Below, piece by piece: positions 8,617-18,032 of a stretch of 64,000 nt of DNA. The notes under the pieces were generated by a model. The model did no database searches and had not been told where the DNA came from. It saw only the letters and a program-made list of their open reading frames with translations. The position numbers and the translations under genes were made by a program. The stretch comes from Mesorhizobium sp. ES1-1 (GTDB lineage Bacteria; Pseudomonadota; Alphaproteobacteria; Rhizobiales; Rhizobiaceae): assembly GCF_020164785.1 (NCBI RefSeq), contig NZ_JAIUGX010000011.1, forward strand, positions 62,001-126,000, written 5' to 3'. How positions within the stretch are numbered: position 1 is the stretch's first letter; every line of letters starts with the position of its first letter.

Positions 8617-9009
8617 TCAGGGCTGGGCCGGCTCGTTGGTGCGCCGGCCGTAACGGTTTGGCCCGGGTTGACCCGGAAACAGGCAAAGCACGACAAAAGC
8701 GATGATCGAGACGACCGGTACGAACAGGATCAGCGCAGCAATGCCGGGCTTATCGAGATCGTGCAGCCGCTTTACCGCCAGCACGATGTTCGACCATAGC
8801 GAGGCGATGAAGGCGATGAAGAAGATGAACGACCACATATTGCTCTCCGCCGAGCCTTCCGGCACCAGCGTGAAACGATAGAGCGGAAAGGCCTGGATGA
8901 TGGCGACCAGCAAGCCGCCGAGAAAATAGGCCGCGCGGCTGACTCGACCCGAGGTCTTGAAGAAAAGCCAGGTGAGATTCGATCTATCAGGCGAGCGGGT
9001 CTGGTCCAT
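8617..9009 (-). CDS. DUF805 family membrane protein
   Basis: This 130-residue protein has the DUF805 features: an N-terminal FFKTSGRVSRAAYFLGG block, three or four hydrophobic segments, and the conserved VKRLHDLDKPG between segments 2 and 3, followed by a last membrane segment and a short polar tail with NRYG. The function of the family is unknown. The ATG at 9009 is preceded by GGAGGT 11 bases upstream, which excludes the GTG at 9021 because that codon overlaps the ribosome-binding site. Confidence 0.88.
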   Translation of the reverse strand: MDQTRSPDRSNLTWLFFKTSGRVSRAAYFLGGLLVAIIQAFPLYRFTLVPEGSAESNMWSFIFFIAFIASLWSNIVLAVKRLHDLDKPGIAALILFVPVVSIIAFVVLCLFPGQPGPNRYGRRTNEPAQP

Positions 9010-9177
9010 ATTGCTTGGCACCTCCGGCGCTTGCGTTGGTCGTGCATTCGGCCTGCGCCAGCATGCGAACGATGATCGGATAGATCATGCCGAGGGCCGC
9101 CGGTCCACGCCCCTGGTCGTCAAGGCCAGCGCGGCCCATTGCCGCCCCTTTCAACGCACTGGCGATTGCGGCAAGAC

Positions 9178-10032
9178 TCAATCGCGCAGCAATTCGTTGA
9201 TCGACGTCTTGGAGCGTGTCTTGGCGTCGACGCGCTTGACGATGACGGCGCAATAGAGATTAGGGCCGGGCGCGCCATTGGGCAGCGGCTTGCCCGGCAA
9301 GGAACCGGCGACGACGACCGAATTGGGCGGCACCTCGCCATAGAAGACCTCGCCGGTGGCACGGTCGACGATCTTGGTCGACTGGCCGATGAAGACGCCC
9401 ATGCCGAGCACCGAGCCCTCGCGCACGATGCAGCCCTCGACCACTTCGGAGCGCGCGCCGATGAAGCAATTGTCCTCGATGACGGTTGGACCGGCCTGCA
9501 TCGGCTCCAGCACGCCGCCGATGCCGACGCCGCCCGATAGATGCACGTTCTTGCCGATCTGCGCGCATGAGCCGACCGACGCCCATGTGTCGACCATGGT
9601 GCCCGTGTCGACATAGGCGCCGACATTGACGAAGGACGGCATCAGCACGACGCCCGGTGCGACATAGGCAGAGCGACGCACGATCGACGAGGGCACGGCA
9701 CGGAAGCCGGCCTTTTCGAAATCGACCGCGCCCCAGCCGTCGAACTTCGAGGCCACCTTGTCCCACCAGACCGCCTCGCCGGGGCCGCCCTTGATGATTT
9801 CCATCGGGTTGAGACGGAACGACAGCAGCACCGCCTTCTTCAGCCATTGGTTTACGTGCCACTTGCCGTCGGCCTGGCGCTCGGCGACGCGGGCATTGCC
9901 CCGGTCGAGCAGGTCGAGCGCCGACAGGATGGCGTCGCGCGTTTCGCCGCGCGTCGCCGTCGAAATCGTATCGCGTTCCTCGAAGGCCTTCTCGATGGTC
10001 TTTTCGAGGCTCGCGAGATCGGGCTTCGACAT
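9178..10032 (-). CDS. dapD: tetrahydrodipicolinate N-succinyltransferase
   Basis: This 284-residue enzyme succinylates 2,3,4,5-tetrahydropyridine-2,6-dicarboxylate using succinyl-CoA in the lysine/diaminopimelate pathway. It shows the N-terminal helical domain, then left-handed beta-helix hexapeptide repeats (AYVAPGVVLMPSFVNVGAYV, SGGVGIGGVLEP, NCFIGARSEVVEG) and a C-terminal segment ending in SINELLRD. The 168 bp between its stop and the DUF805 start hold only a doubtful small minus-strand frame (8987-9139). Confidence 0.97.
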   Translation of the reverse strand: MSKPDLASLEKTIEKAFEERDTISTATRGETRDAILSALDLLDRGNARVAERQADGKWHVNQWLKKAVLLSFRLNPMEIIKGGPGEAVWWDKVASKFDGWGAVDFEKAGFRAVPSSIVRRSAYVAPGVVLMPSFVNVGAYVDTGTMVDTWASVGSCAQIGKNVHLSGGVGIGGVLEPMQAGPTVIEDNCFIGARSEVVEGCIVREGSVLGMGVFIGQSTKIVDRATGEVFYGEVPPNSVVVAGSLPGKPLPNGAPGPNLYCAVIVKRVDAKTRSKTSINELLRD

Positions 10033-10207
10033 GAATTCGCTCCATTACCAAGCTGTTAAGGGGCTGCGCCCTAACTTGTTTTGAAAGTCGCGCGGACCCC
10101 TGGCAGGCCATGCCTTTCGCGGACCCTGCTTATGTTAAGGCTCAATGGGGGTCAATCGCGGGTGCGTCACGGGACGGCGCAAGTGAAAGAATTGGACGGA
10201 TGAACAT

Positions 10208-11053
10208 ATGACTCCCATGGAAAAGGCGGGGTGGACTCCGCTGCCGCATTCGGACGAGGACCTTGAGCGGTCGAAGAGCGTGCCGGATACGCCGCAGACG
10301 CGTGCCGAGACCTACCGGCTGGCCTGGAACGATCCCGATTTCATGACGCGGCGCGAATTGCGTGCCGTCCGCCTGCAACTCGAATTGCTGAAGCCGGAGA
10401 TGATCCTCGCCGAGCGCGGCATCCGGTCGACGGTGATCCTGTTCGGCGGCGCACGCCTGCCTGAACCCGGCGGCGAGGCCTGGGCTGCAAAGAACGACAC
10501 GCAGAAGAAGAACCTCGAGGAAAACAGCAAATATTACGACGAGGCGCGCAAATTCGCGCGCCTGTGCTCGCGGCAGTCCGCGGCATCGTACTATCGCGAA
10601 TATGTGGTGGTCACTGGTGGCGGGCCTGGCGTGATGGAAGCAGGCAACCGCGGCGCCGACGATGTCGGCGCGCCGTCCATCGGCCTCAACATCGTGCTGC
10701 CGCATGAGCAGGCGCCGAACATCTATGTGACGCCGGAGCTCTGCTTCAACTTCCACTATTTCGCCATCCGCAAAATGCATTTCGTCATGCGCGCCAAGGC
10801 GGTGGCGGTGTTTCCGGGCGGCTTCGGCACGATGGACGAGTTCTTCGAAACGCTGACCCTGATCCAAACCGGGCGCATGGAACGCGTGCCGGTGATCCTG
10901 TTTGGCAAGTCTTTCTGGAAACGGGCGATCGATCTCGACTTCCTCGCCGAGCAGGGCACGATCAGCCCTGGCGACCAGCACATTATCGATTTCGTCGACA
11001 CCGCCGACGAGGCCTGGGGTATTATCAGCCGGTTCTACAAACTGGGGGAGTAG
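10208..11053 (+). CDS. LOG-family protein (TIGR00730), putative lysine-decarboxylase fold
   Basis: This 281-residue protein carries the two LOG signatures: GGGPGVMEAGNRGA (about residues 137-150) and PGGFGTMDEFFE (about 206-217), which form the nucleotide-phosphate binding site. LOG proteins release free cytokinin bases from cytokinin nucleotides, and related long bacterial members act as nucleotide 5'-monophosphate nucleosidases; older databases call them lysine decarboxylases, which is not supported. The N-terminal extension of about 60 residues is typical of the longer proteobacterial type. ATG 10208 is used; ATG 10217 is also possible. Confidence 0.88.
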   Translation: MTPMEKAGWTPLPHSDEDLERSKSVPDTPQTRAETYRLAWNDPDFMTRRELRAVRLQLELLKPEMILAERGIRSTVILFGGARLPEPGGEAWAAKNDTQKKNLEENSKYYDEARKFARLCSRQSAASYYREYVVVTGGGPGVMEAGNRGADDVGAPSIGLNIVLPHEQAPNIYVTPELCFNFHYFAIRKMHFVMRAKAVAVFPGGFGTMDEFFETLTLIQTGRMERVPVILFGKSFWKRAIDLDFLAEQGTISPGDQHIIDFVDTADEAWGIISRFYKLGE

Positions 11054-11065
11054 GGCGGGGAACCG

Positions 11066-11100
11066 GGAATTGAAGAATTGGACCGCAATTCCTCAATTCC
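11066..11100. terminator. long hairpin between convergent genes
   Basis: GGAATTGAAGAATTG (11066-11080) pairs with CAATTCCTCAATTCC (11086-11100): 15 bp with one mismatch and a 5-base loop. It starts 13 bp after the LOG-family stop and ends exactly at the stop of the convergent nucleotidase gene. There is no clear T-run, so it may be a Rho-independent-like barrier for both strands or a transcript-end stabiliser. Confidence 0.5.
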
Positions 11101-11820
11101 TCATTTCTCCAATTCCTCCACCCCCTCCACGATCGCCGTCAGGAACCCCGCAAGATCGTCGGTGACGAAATCGACGTCGTCTTCCTGCGCCGGATCGCGC
11201 TCCCATATCTCCGAGAAAGTCGGCTCAAAATTGCGCGGCACGATGAGCACCGTGGTCATGCCGAGCGCCTTCGGCACCGACAGGTTGCGCGCAAGATCCT
11301 CGAACATCACTGCATTGGAGCCGGTGACTGCGTGGAGTTCGGCGAATTTCTCGTAGGTCTGGCGCGCCGGCTTAGGATTGAGCCCGGCGGCGACGATGTC
11401 GAAGATATCGTCGAAATGATCGAGGATGCCGAGTTGGCGCGCCGTGCGTTCGGCATGCTTGCGGTCGCCATTGGTGAAGATGAACTTGCGGCCCGGAAGC
11501 TGGCGGATGGCGGTGCCCAGAACCGGATCGGGCACCAGCCACGAATAGTCGATGTCATGCACCTTTTCGAGGAAATCGTCCGGATCGATGCCGTGGCGGG
11601 CCATCAGCCCGTTCAGCGTCGTGCCGTATTCGCGATAAAGCTCCTTCTGCAGCTTACGCGCGTCGTCGCGCGGCAGCGCCAGCAGCTCCCCGACATAGGC
11701 GGTCATCTTGACGTCGATCTGCGAGAACAAGTTCGAATGGTGCGGATAGAGCGTATTGTCGAGGTCGAAAACCCAGTCGGTGACGTGGGCGAAGCGGGCC
11801 GGATCAGGGAGTGTCGTCAT
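11101..11820 (-). CDS. HAD-family pyrimidine 5'-nucleotidase
   Basis: This 239-residue protein is of the SDT1/Phm8-type pyrimidine 5'-nucleotidase group within the HAD superfamily. Motif I is FDLDNTLYP (about residues 19-27) with the nucleophile Asp and the acid Asp. Motif II is FTNGD, motif III has the Lys in LNPKPARQTYEKF, and motif IV is MFEDLARNL. The ATG at 11820 has AAGGAT at good spacing; the open frame further upstream (to 11913) lacks a start with a ribosome-binding site. In rhizobia this gene is usually close to dapD. Confidence 0.9.
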   Translation of the reverse strand: MTTLPDPARFAHVTDWVFDLDNTLYPHHSNLFSQIDVKMTAYVGELLALPRDDARKLQKELYREYGTTLNGLMARHGIDPDDFLEKVHDIDYSWLVPDPVLGTAIRQLPGRKFIFTNGDRKHAERTARQLGILDHFDDIFDIVAAGLNPKPARQTYEKFAELHAVTGSNAVMFEDLARNLSVPKALGMTTVLIVPRNFEPTFSEIWERDPAQEDDVDFVTDDLAGFLTAIVEGVEELEK

Positions 11821-11980
11821 GTCATCCTTATGGCATGAAAAGGCAGATCCGGACGAGAAGTTTATCCACAAGCCAACCGGGTCCAGACCGGTTGAAATGG
11901 TTCGGCGATTCAAATTTTAGGCATCTTGGAAAGGTGTCCTTCAGGGCTTGCTGGCACAGAAGCGGTCCATGGAGCACGCG

Positions 11981-12742
11981 ATGAATAGCATATTCCTGAA
12001 ATCCGCTGCCGTCGCTTTCGCCTCCGTCGCCGCCTCCCTCCTGCTGACGCTGATCGTCGTCCCGGCGATGGGATTTCCGGTCAGCCGCACGATCTGGCTG
12101 AGTTCGACGGTTTGTCCTCTGGTCCTCGCATGGGTCGCCAGCGCAAGCACCTTCTGGCAAAGCGACCGGTTGAAGAGCGCGCATCGCGAGCTTGCCCGCG
12201 CCCATGCACAACTCGCCGCGGCGCATCGCCGCCTGCAGGAAAAGGCGAGCCGAGACGACATGACCGGCATGCTCAACCGAGAGAGCTTCTTCGCCGCGCT
12301 CGATGGCTCGCGGCGCAAGTCGGATCGCGGTGCGCTGTTGATCATCGACGCGGATCATTTCAAGAGGATCAACGACAGTTTCGGCCATTTGACGGGCGAC
12401 GAGGCGCTGCTGCTGATCGCCAGCGCGATCGAGCGCGGCGTGCGGGGCGGCGACATCCTTGGCCGCATAGGCGGCGAGGAGTTCGCCGCGTATCTGATCG
12501 GCGCCACCGAACAGGAGGCCAAGCGCGTTGCCGAGCGCATCCGCCGCGAAGTCGAGCTCATTCGCTTCCGGCCCGTCGATGAACGAACCATCCCGCTCAC
12601 CGTCAGCATCGGCGGCACTCTGTGCGGCGAGGATGCCCATGTGTCGGACTTGATGCGAGCCGCCGACCGGCGTCTCTACCAGGCCAAGCATCGGGGCCGG
12701 AACCTGACAATCCTAGACGCCGACATACAAGCGGCAGCATGA
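11981..12742 (+). CDS. membrane-bound diguanylate cyclase (GGDEF domain)
   Basis: This 253-residue protein makes cyclic-di-GMP. It has two N-terminal membrane segments (about residues 8-30 and 38-55), a short coiled coil rich in A, R, H and L, and a GGDEF domain. The active-site loop is GGEEF at 164-168, and an inhibitory-site motif RGGD (155-158) lies exactly five residues before it, so product feedback inhibition is expected. There is no separate sensor domain. ATG 11981 is chosen because GGAG lies six bases upstream; ATG 11969 is an alternative. Confidence 0.9.
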   Translation: MNSIFLKSAAVAFASVAASLLLTLIVVPAMGFPVSRTIWLSSTVCPLVLAWVASASTFWQSDRLKSAHRELARAHAQLAAAHRRLQEKASRDDMTGMLNRESFFAALDGSRRKSDRGALLIIDADHFKRINDSFGHLTGDEALLLIASAIERGVRGGDILGRIGGEEFAAYLIGATEQEAKRVAERIRREVELIRFRPVDERTIPLTVSIGGTLCGEDAHVSDLMRAADRRLYQAKHRGRNLTILDADIQAAA

Positions 12743-12925
12743 CAGGGCCGCCCGACACGCAAGGCTGTTAAGAAATTTCTAACCCTGTTTGTATCCAGAC
12801 GGCCTGCCACCCAGCTTTTCACCGCTTTGTAGCCATGGCTGGCACGATATTAGCTTCAACGATGAAGCGTGTGCCGTTGAGGGATGGCAACACGGATCGA
12901 AGCCCGTACCCCCGCGAGACACGTC

Positions 12926-13111
12926 ATGAGTTCCTTCATCAAGAAAATGCACCGCCGCACGATCGTGCAGGCGCTGATCGCGCTGCCTGCCCTGTCGCTG
13001 TTTCGCGCGCTGCCGCATCCGAGCGCCTCCTCAAGCGATCGTCCCGATGCCGATCCGCACGAAATCGTCGAGGTCAGTGGCTGGATCCTGAAGCGGAGCG
13101 ACCTGGCGTGA
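12926..13111 (+). CDS. small Tat-signal subunit partner of the GMC dehydrogenase
   Basis: This 61-residue protein has HRRTIVQALIALPALSLF near its N-terminus, a twin-arginine-like signal followed by a hydrophobic core, and ends in EIVEVSGWILKRSDLA. Its stop overlaps the GTG start of the following GMC oxidoreductase (GTGA), so the two are translationally coupled. In flavoprotein dehydrogenases such as gluconate 2-dehydrogenase and fructose dehydrogenase, a small Tat-signal subunit carries the signal-less FAD subunit across the membrane; I infer the same role here. ATG 12884 is an alternative start but has no properly spaced ribosome-binding site. Confidence 0.65.
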   Translation: MSSFIKKMHRRTIVQALIALPALSLFRALPHPSASSSDRPDADPHEIVEVSGWILKRSDLA

Positions 13112-14547
13112 TCTTCGACAACTACGAGGCGTTTCGTGCCGCCAATTTCATAGCCAAGGTCTGCATCCTGGGCTCCGGCCCCGCCGGAACCACCGTTGCC
13201 CGCAAGCTCGGCGCCGCCGGCATCCCGGTCGTGGTGCTGGAAGCCGGTTCGCGGGAATTCAGCGATGAGTCGCAGGACTTCTATCGCGGCACCACGGTAG
13301 GCGATTTCTATTTCGATCTCGACATCACCCGGCTGCGTTACATGGGCGGCAGCTCGAACCACTGGGCGGGCTGGTGCCGCGTGCTCGACAAGCTGGACTT
13401 CGAGCCGAAGGCCTGGGCTCCCGATACCGGATGGCCGATCAGCCGCGCCGATATCGAGCCCTATCTGCCTGAGGTCCATGACATCCTCGAACTTCCCGGC
13501 TTCCGGCCCGATGTGCCGATCTCGGACGACATCCGCTGGATCCAGCTGATCAAGAGCCCAGCGGTGCGCTTCGCCGAGAAATTCGCCGATGAGCTCGACA
13601 AGAGCAGGAACATCGCGGTGGTGCTGAACACCTACGCCACCGAACTGACCGGCGACGGCAAGAAGGTGACCGGCGCCAGGCTGTGGTCCAACGGCCAGGA
13701 TGCCGGCCTGTTCAGCGCGGATTACTTCATCGTCTGCACCGGCGGGCTGGAGAATTCGCGGCTGCTCTTGTGGTCGAACCAGCGCTCGAACGGCGGCGTC
13801 GTGCCTAATGCGGCGGCACTGGGGCGCTATTGGATGGAGCATCCGACCTTCGAGGGCGGCAATGCGATCCTGGCCGACTATGGCGAGTTCGAGGTCGATG
13901 CCGTCAACGAGGCCTTCTTCTCGCCTTCGCTCGCCGCAATGGAGCGCCTGCAGATCATGAATTTCGGCATCAGGCTGATCGAAATGCCCTATGCCGGCAT
14001 CAAGAGGGTCATCGCCGACCTCGCCTGCACGGCGCCGGACATGGCAGAATGGGCGGCTTATCAGCTCAGCCAGAACCTGCGCTGCGCGGCGCAGCTGTAT
14101 GTCGCCTGGGAACAGGCGCCCCTGGCGTCAAACCAGATCGTGCTATCGAAAACCGATGTCGACCATGCCGGCGTGCCGCGCATCGAGCTGCACTGGAAGA
14201 AATCGGAATTGGAGCGGCGCACGCTTCGTGAAGGGCTCAAGCTATTCGGCACGACGCTTGCGCAAAAGGACCTCGGCCGGGTACGCATCGCCGACTGGAT
14301 CACCGATAGCGGGGATTTTCCGACCGACGAGGAGACGGCCGGGCACCACCACATGGGCGGCACGCGCATGGGCACCGATGTCACCAGGAGCGTGGTGGAT
14401 GCCAACTGCAAGGTGCACGGCATGGACAATCTTTACGTCGGCGGCTCCTCGGTATTCTGCACCTCCGGCGAATGCAACCCGACCACCACGATAACCGCAC
14501 TCGCCTGCCGGCTGGGCGAGCATCTGAGCAAGGTGGTTGCGGCCTAG
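13108..14547 (+). CDS. GMC-family FAD-dependent dehydrogenase
   Basis: This 479-residue flavoprotein of the glucose-methanol-choline family begins at GTG 13108. Near the N-terminus is CILGSGPAGTTVARKLG (FAD Rossmann motif), then RYMGGSSNHWAGW, and in the C-terminal domain GHHHMGGTRMG and NLYVGGSSVFCTSGECNPTTT, with the conserved active-site region. It lacks its own signal peptide, consistent with export together with the coupled small subunit. The substrate is probably a sugar, polyol or other alcohol, but it cannot be read from sequence. No cytochrome c subunit is adjacent, so the electron acceptor is unknown. Confidence 0.85.
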   Translation: MIFDNYEAFRAANFIAKVCILGSGPAGTTVARKLGAAGIPVVVLEAGSREFSDESQDFYRGTTVGDFYFDLDITRLRYMGGSSNHWAGWCRVLDKLDFEPKAWAPDTGWPISRADIEPYLPEVHDILELPGFRPDVPISDDIRWIQLIKSPAVRFAEKFADELDKSRNIAVVLNTYATELTGDGKKVTGARLWSNGQDAGLFSADYFIVCTGGLENSRLLLWSNQRSNGGVVPNAAALGRYWMEHPTFEGGNAILADYGEFEVDAVNEAFFSPSLAAMERLQIMNFGIRLIEMPYAGIKRVIADLACTAPDMAEWAAYQLSQNLRCAAQLYVAWEQAPLASNQIVLSKTDVDHAGVPRIELHWKKSELERRTLREGLKLFGTTLAQKDLGRVRIADWITDSGDFPTDEETAGHHHMGGTRMGTDVTRSVVDANCKVHGMDNLYVGGSSVFCTSGECNPTTTITALACRLGEHLSKVVAA

Positions 14548-14747
14548 GATGGGATCGAGATGACGATGCGTGAATCGCGAGAGACGGAACGATCACGCGG
14601 GCGTCGGCGGCCGAAGCGATTCCAGATCTTCATCGGCGGAGATTTGCCGACATCTGCGCAATAGCTGCACGGAAATTGCTGAACCGAGCCCCATTGCAAG
14701 CCTGGATGGCGGCCTAGGACGAGCGGACCATCATCGAAGGGTCCGTC

Positions 14748-16294
14748 ATGAGAATCGTCCTGATCAATCCGCCACACACCGCCGTCGGCAGCCGCGTGCC
14801 GGATGACCATCTGCCGCCACTTGGCCTGCTGGCGATCGGTGGGCCGTTGATCGACGCCGGTCATGAACTTCGGCTCGTCGACGCCGAATTCGGGCCGATG
14901 CCGCTGGATCGGCTGGTCCGCGAGGCGCTGGAGGATCACCCAGACTTCGTCCTGATCGGACATTCCGGCTCGACCTCGGCGCACCCGACCGCCTTGCTGA
15001 TCGCCGGGATGATCAAGCAGCGCGAACCGGCCACGACCGTCATCTATGGCGGCGTCTTTCCGACCTATCATTGGCGCGACATACTCGCGGCTACCGATGT
15101 CTTCGACTTCATCGTGCGCGGCGAGGGCGAGGCGACCGTGGTGGCGCTGGTCGAGGCGCTGGAGATGCGCCAGCCGCCGGCGAGCGTGGCCGGCATCGCC
15201 TTTCGCGACGAATTGCGCCGACCCTTCGCCACGCAGGCGGCCATGACGATTGCCGATCTCGACGCTTACCGCGTCGGCTGGGAGCTGATCGACACGAGGC
15301 GCTACAGCTATTGGGGCGGCAAGCGCGCCGTGGTCATGCAGTTCTCGCGCGGCTGTCCGCATTTGTGCAACTATTGCGGTCAGCGCGGCTTCTGGACCCG
15401 CTGGCGGCATCGTGATCCCAGGAAGTTCGCCAAGGAGATCGCCTGGCTGCACCGCGAACACGGCGTCGAGCTGGTCAACCTCGCCGACGAGAACCCGACG
15501 GTTTCGAGGAAGGCGTGGCGCGCCTTTCTCGACGCCCTGATCGCCGAGAACGTGCCGGTGCTGATTGTCGGCTCGACGCGTGCCGACGACATCGTGCGCG
15601 ATGCCGACATCCTCCCCCTCTACCGCAAGGCCGGCGTCATCCGCTGGCTGCTCGGCATGGAAAACACCGACGAGCAGACGCTTCAATTGATCCGCAAGGG
15701 CGGCAGCACCTCATCCGACCGCGAGGCGATCAGGCTGCTGCGCCAGCACGGCATCCTGTCGATGGCGACCTGGGTGGCCGGATTCGAGGATGAAGGGTTT
15801 CGCGACCTGTGGCGCGGCTTTCGCCAACTCATCGCCTACGATCCCGACCAGATCCAGGCACTTTATGTGACGCCGCATCGCTGGACGCCGTTCTTCCGGA
15901 TCGCCAAGGACCGCAAGGTCATCCAGCGGGCGCGCGGCTTTGGGACTACAAACACCAGGTGCTGCACATGACCCGGCTGAAGCCGTGGATGCTGTTCTTC
16001 AGCGTCAAGCTGATCGAACTCGCCGTGCAGTCGCGGCCAAAGGCACTGGCCCGCATACTGTTCCACAAGGATCGCGAGCAGCGTCATTCCATGCGCTGGT
16101 ACACGCAAATGGGCCGCCGCGTCTGGTTTCGCGAGGTCTGGGGATTTCTGATGCGCGACGTCAGGGTGCAGGACGGCCCGACGCTTGCCGAGTTCTGGGG
16201 CGCGCCGCAGGACGCCGAGGAGGCATCGATGGTCTTTGCGCGGCGGGCGTCAAAACCCGCTGCACCTGCGCTCGAGATTGGGCGCAACTCGTGA
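14748..16294 (+). pseudogene. BchE-like B12-binding radical SAM protein, frameshifted
   Basis: The first frame (14748 to the stop at 15971) gives an N-terminal B12-binding region (INPPH, then IYGGVFPT and VRGEGE) and a radical SAM core with the cluster motif C203-x3-C207-x2-C210. This resembles the anaerobic Mg-protoporphyrin monomethyl ester cyclase BchE. After about 15945 homologous sequence continues in another frame (LWDYKHQVLHMTRLKPWM to the stop at 16294). The switch falls at GGGCGCGCGGC; removing one GC pair restores RARLWDYKHQ. It is therefore a frameshifted gene or a sequencing error. The distal part could also start alone at ATG 15968, which overlaps the first stop. Confidence 0.75.
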
Positions 16295-16310
16295 CGGTGC
16301 CAGCCGCCGC

Positions 16311-17204
16311 TCAGGGCACGATCAGCGTGCCGGCGCCATGTTCGGTGAACAGTTCGAGCAGCACCGCGTGCGGCGTCTTGCCGTTGAGGATGACGACGCC
16401 TTCGACGCCGCGCTCGATCGCCTCGATGCAGGTCTCGACCTTGGGGATCATGCCGCCCGAAACGGTGCCGTCCTTGATCAGCGCCTTGGCCTCCGCCACC
16501 GTCAATTGGTCGATCAGCTTCATGTCCTTGTCGAGCACGCCGGGCACGTCGGTGAGGAACAGGAGGCGCGTCGCCTGGCAGGCGCCGGCAATAGCGCCGG
16601 CGAAGGTGTCGGCATTGATGTTGTAGGTGTGGCCGTCACGGCCGGGCGCCACCGGCGCCAGCACCGGGATCATCTCGGACCGCGCCAGGAGGTCGAGCAA
16701 GGTGCGGTCGACTTCTACCGGCTCGCCGACAAAACCGAGATCCAGCACGCGCTCGATGCTGGAGTCCGGATCGATCACGGTCTTGCGCGCCTTTTCGGCA
16801 AAGACCATGTTGCCGTCCTTGCCGCACAAGCCGATTGCCCATTCGCCCTCGGCATTGATCAGCGCCACGATCTCCTTGTTGATCGAGCCGGCCAGTACCA
16901 TCTCGACGATCTCGACCGTCTTCTGGTCGGTGACGCGCAGCCCGCCCTCGAATTTGGATTCGATGCCCATCTTGGCCAGCATCGCACCAATCTGCGGCCC
17001 GCCACCATGGACGACGATCGGGTTGACGCCGGATTGCTTCAACAGCGCGATGTCGCGCGCAAAGGCCTTGCCGAGTTCGATATTGCCCATGGCGTGACCG
17101 CCATATTTCACCACGACCGTCTTGTGCTCGTAACGCTGCATGTAGGGCAGCGCCCGCGACAGCAGGGCGGCCTGCATTTCGGCGGTGGCGGTGATCTCCG
17201 ACAT
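16311..17204 (-). CDS. argB: acetylglutamate kinase
   Basis: This 297-residue enzyme phosphorylates N-acetyl-L-glutamate, the second step of arginine synthesis. The family motifs are VVKYGGHAM near the N-terminus, VVHGGGPQIGAML (the nucleotide and substrate glycine loop), and near the C-terminus the ATP-site segment DVPGVLDKD and GTVSGGMIPKVETC. The ATG at 17204 (MSEITATAEM) gives the normal rhizobial length; the open frame extends 22 codons further. It is convergent with the BchE-like gene and ends 16 bp from it. Confidence 0.97.
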   Translation of the reverse strand: MSEITATAEMQAALLSRALPYMQRYEHKTVVVKYGGHAMGNIELGKAFARDIALLKQSGVNPIVVHGGGPQIGAMLAKMGIESKFEGGLRVTDQKTVEIVEMVLAGSINKEIVALINAEGEWAIGLCGKDGNMVFAEKARKTVIDPDSSIERVLDLGFVGEPVEVDRTLLDLLARSEMIPVLAPVAPGRDGHTYNINADTFAGAIAGACQATRLLFLTDVPGVLDKDMKLIDQLTVAEAKALIKDGTVSGGMIPKVETCIEAIERGVEGVVILNGKTPHAVLLELFTEHGAGTLIVP

Positions 17205-17492
17205 CGGCGTGGTTCCCTGGATATGGGTGAGAGACGGCGGCGTCTTAGCGGGAATTGGAGCGGGGGGCAAATGGCATTGCTGTCATATCCATGGAGCTCA
17301 CGGTGTCGTCATCATGAAGGCATCTTAAGCGGCGCCCTCCCGCCCGCAAGTCTGTCCGGCTGCGCAGCTGCCCAAAGCAGGATCGCCTCGTCGCCTTGAC
17401 GGTCCTCAAACGTGGCGGCATAGCGCCAAGCTAGCCGTGCACAACGCCATTTCGGTCGTTGCAAATACATTGCAATACCCTAATTTGCTCGC

Positions 17493-18032
17493 ATGACGCC
17501 CCAGGACATCACCAAGTTGATCGTCCGGACTTCGATGAAGGACCGGGCCGCGTTCGATCTGCTCTATCGCCAGACCAGCGCGAAACTTTTCGGCGTCTGT
17601 CTTCGTGTATTGAATGACCGGGGAGATGCGGAAGAAGCCCTGCAGGAAGTCTTCGTCAAGATCTGGACGAAGGCGGATCGTTTTGCCGTATCAGACCTCA
17701 GCCCCATTTCCTGGCTGGTAGCGATCGCGCGGAACCACGCGATCGATCGCATCAGGGCGCGCCGTAAGCCGGCCGTCGATATCGATACGGCGCTCGATGT
17801 GGCCGATCCGGCGCCGGGGCCGGAAGCAATGGTGGTGGCGGGCGACGAGGCCGGCCGGATCCATCTTTGCCTCGATGAGTTGGAACAGGATCGGGCGGCG
17901 GCCGTCCGGGGCGCCTATCTAAAAGGCGAAAGCTATGCCGAATTGGCGGAGCGCCATGGCGTGCCGTTGAACACGATGCGTACCTGGCTGCGCCGCAGCC
18001 TGATGAAACTCAGAGAATGCCTGGAAAGATGA
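17493..18032 (+). CDS. ECF-type RNA polymerase sigma factor (SigK-like pairing)
   Basis: This 179-residue protein contains sigma region 2 (AFDLLYRQTSAKLFGVCLRVL, then DAEEALQEVFVKIW and WLVAIARNHAIDRIRAR) and region 4 (GESYAELAERHGVPLNTMRTWLRRSLMKLRECL). Its stop overlaps the start of a RskA-type anti-sigma gene, the classical sigma/anti-sigma operon. Two bases before this region the intergenic 17205-17492 carries no other recognisable gene. The likely targets are the secreted fasciclin and MsrB genes downstream, by analogy with SigK-RskA in mycobacteria. Confidence 0.93.
   Translation: MTPQDITKLIVRTSMKDRAAFDLLYRQTSAKLFGVCLRVLNDRGDAEEALQEVFVKIWTKADRFAVSDLSPISWLVAIARNHAIDRIRARRKPAVDIDTALDVADPAPGPEAMVVAGDEAGRIHLCLDELEQDRAAAVRGAYLKGESYAELAERHGVPLNTMRTWLRRSLMKLRECLER

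Noticed and set aside
8987..9139. Possible 50-residue minus-strand protein between dapD and DUF805
   Set aside because: It overlaps the DUF805 start, has no ribosome-binding site and no recognisable feature; it could be real but the sequence alone does not support it.
10208..11053. Lysine decarboxylase
   Set aside because: The protein has LOG-family signatures only; no PLP-enzyme motif is present, so the old database name is not supported.
15968..16294. Separate gene starting at ATG 15968 behind the BchE-like gene
   Set aside because: The sequence before this ATG (LWDYKHQVLH) is already in the conserved second frame, so a frameshift in one gene explains it better than two genes.
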